A stretch of 64,000 nucleotides of DNA from JADJPF01 sp964492845 (GTDB lineage Bacteria > Acidobacteriota > Blastocatellia > Chloracidobacteriales > JADJPF01), in NCBI GenBank assembly GCA_964492845.1, contig CAZBMZ010000013.1, forward strand, positions 1-64,000. Reading direction: 5' to 3'. How positions within the stretch are numbered: the first letter of the stretch is position 1; each line of letters begins with the position of its first letter. Both the position numbers and the translations under genes were made by a program. Positions 63,080-64,000 of this stretch are shown here, in pieces. The notes under the pieces were generated by a model. It did not search any database. It saw only the letters and a list, made by a program, of their open reading frames with translations, and was not told the origin of the DNA.

Positions 63080-64000
63080 ATGAAATTTCAGGTCAAAACA
63101 AAAACTAAGTCAATTCGTTGTGAAATTTGTCATCAAACAGATCAATTTGATGAGGCTACAGAAACTTGCCTTCGTTGTCAAAGTCTGGTAGTTGCTAATC
63201 TTCTTCCACAAACACCAAATAGCCAATTTCAAGACTGGATGGTTAATTTAGGTAATGCTAATAGAGCATCTCTAAGCACTAGGGAGCTTTTTCGGGTTGT
63301 CCAAAACGCATTTCAATTCTACTGGCAAAATTTTTTATTATTAATAAGTATTACTGCTGTTAGTTTAATACCTCTTTGTTTACTTCATGAAGATATTGTA
63401 CGCTACTCTTTTGGAATTAAAGATGCGGACTTACGTATAGTTATTTGTAATATAATACCTTTTATTATGTATTCGTTTGTTATAGGTACTTTGGATTTAG
63501 CCATTCTTAAGCGGCATCGAGGCGAAAACATAACGCTTTTTTCTGCTTATCGTAATGTATTTAGTCGAGGTATTAAATATTTGTTTACTTCTTTAGTTGG
63601 GAGAATTTACCAATTAGTAGGAATTGCATTTTGCTGGCTAGGAGTTTTATATACTTATCCTAGTGGGGCTTTTGCTTCAGAAATAGCAATAGCAGAAGAA
63701 GTTTATAATATGCAAGCATTTAAGCTTAGTCATAAGTTAGGAATGCGTATGCCTATTTTTTTATTGCTACTAGGTTTATTTGGTTTTATTTCACCACTTT
63801 TAATTACAGAAGCCTTAAATGAAACTTTAGGTACTAATATTTTTGGGTATGGAGTAAACTTGCCGGATTTTTCTTACTTTGTGGTTGTGTTTTTTAATAT
63901 TTTAATTTGGCCTCTGTTTGTAGTCGTAAAGATGTTAGCTTATTTGCGTTTGCAAAGTCAGGAAGCAACAGCAAACAATCAAAATACCACTGCTACATTT
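63080..64000 (+). CDS. Zinc-ribbon multi-pass membrane protein (3' end beyond window)
   Basis: An open frame runs from ATG 63080 to the window end (307 codons, no stop). The N-terminus is a zinc ribbon (RCEICHQTDQFD with CLRC). A linker follows, then about six membrane spans beginning near residue 85 (FQFYWQNFLLLISITAV). The membrane part recalls the DUF7847/glycerophosphodiesterase-membrane-domain type of protein, but I am not sure of the family. Its first 30 residues closely match the N-terminus of the zinc-ribbon protein at 51.8-52.3 kb. The last residues seen are polar (ATANNQNTTATF), so the stop is probably near. Confidence 0.8.
   Translation, partial: MKFQVKTKTKSIRCEICHQTDQFDEATETCLRCQSLVVANLLPQTPNSQFQDWMVNLGNANRASLSTRELFRVVQNAFQFYWQNFLLLISITAVSLIPLCLLHEDIVRYSFGIKDADLRIVICNIIPFIMYSFVIGTLDLAILKRHRGENITLFSAYRNVFSRGIKYLFTSLVGRIYQLVGIAFCWLGVLYTYPSGAFASEIAIAEEVYNMQAFKLSHKLGMRMPIFLLLLGLFGFISPLLITEALNETLGTNIFGYGVNLPDFSYFVVVFFNILIWPLFVVVKMLAYLRLQSQEATANNQNTTATF

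Noticed and set aside
1..64000. tRNA genes, rRNA genes, CRISPR arrays, prophage or IS elements
   Set aside because: I read both strands for T-loop-like motifs, regular short repeats, integrases and transposases and saw none; a tRNAscan or CRISPR finder run would be more sensitive.

Overview
The window is AT-rich (by eye about two thirds A+T) bacterial chromosome. It has no phage, insertion sequence, CRISPR array, rRNA or tRNA that I could recognise. Several features resemble the Acidobacteriota (Blastocatellia-like lineages): very large Ser/Thr kinase-ATPase-TPR and cyclase-ATPase-TPR proteins, DUF4331 and DUF4394/NHL proteins, an M64 peptidase, and a PrsW protease fused to an FHA domain. The cell is probably Gram-negative (TolC/MFP/RND efflux, lipoproteins) and respires aerobically with a haem-copper oxidase. 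The phylum is an inference from gene content.

Layout. 0.2-2.2 kb: thrB-asd (threonine/methionine branch), minus strand. 2.3-3.7 kb: ArsP-like permease plus a CxxC mini-thioredoxin, minus strand. 4.2-10.2 kb: tripartite RND efflux operon. 10.2-15.6 kb: an acetolactate-decarboxylase-like lipoprotein, PrsW-FHA, a CAP-domain protein, a TacAT-type toxin-antitoxin pair with a palindrome over its promoter, and a secreted zinc peptidase. 16.0-21.0 kb: putrescine aminotransferase, HD phosphohydrolase, a ferritin-like protein lacking one iron ligand, a small hypothetical, and rpoA standing outside the ribosomal alpha operon. 21.1-26.2 kb: cytochrome c oxidase cluster (a CoxB-like hairpin protein, coxB, coxA, coxC, a small CxxC membrane protein, haem O synthase). 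26.3-36.8 kb: a four-gene signalling operon, read on the minus strand as SDR, Ser/Thr kinase-ATPase-TPR, a tandem adenylyl cyclase-ATPase-TPR protein built like animal soluble adenylyl cyclase, and a 672-residue all-helical protein I do not recognise. 36.9-45.9 kb: SUMF1-type protein, M48 protease, a tail-anchored kinase, DUF4331 protein, TPR lipoprotein, and a two-module nickel/cobalt transporter. 46.0-53.9 kb: purF, a secreted metallo-beta-lactamase-fold protein, an acetoacetate-decarboxylase-like protein, a diguanylate cyclase facing a PilZ protein, a zinc-ribbon protein, and an M64 peptidase. 54.0-64.0 kb: a DUF4394x3-NHL secreted protein, a diacylglycerol-glycosyltransferase-like enzyme, a selenocysteine formate dehydrogenase read through an in-frame UGA, an EamA transporter, and a zinc-ribbon membrane protein cut by the window end.

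Signalling is the strongest theme. The window encodes two Ser/Thr kinases, an FHA phosphothreonine reader, a cAMP-type cyclase, and a c-di-GMP synthase beside a PilZ receptor. The best candidate for an undescribed system is the 26.3-36.7 kb operon. In it a kinase and a cyclase with the same ATPase-TPR back half are co-transcribed with a conserved-looking protein of unknown function. The best-supported hidden gene is the selenoprotein at 59.1-62.1 kb, which a standard ORF caller splits in two.
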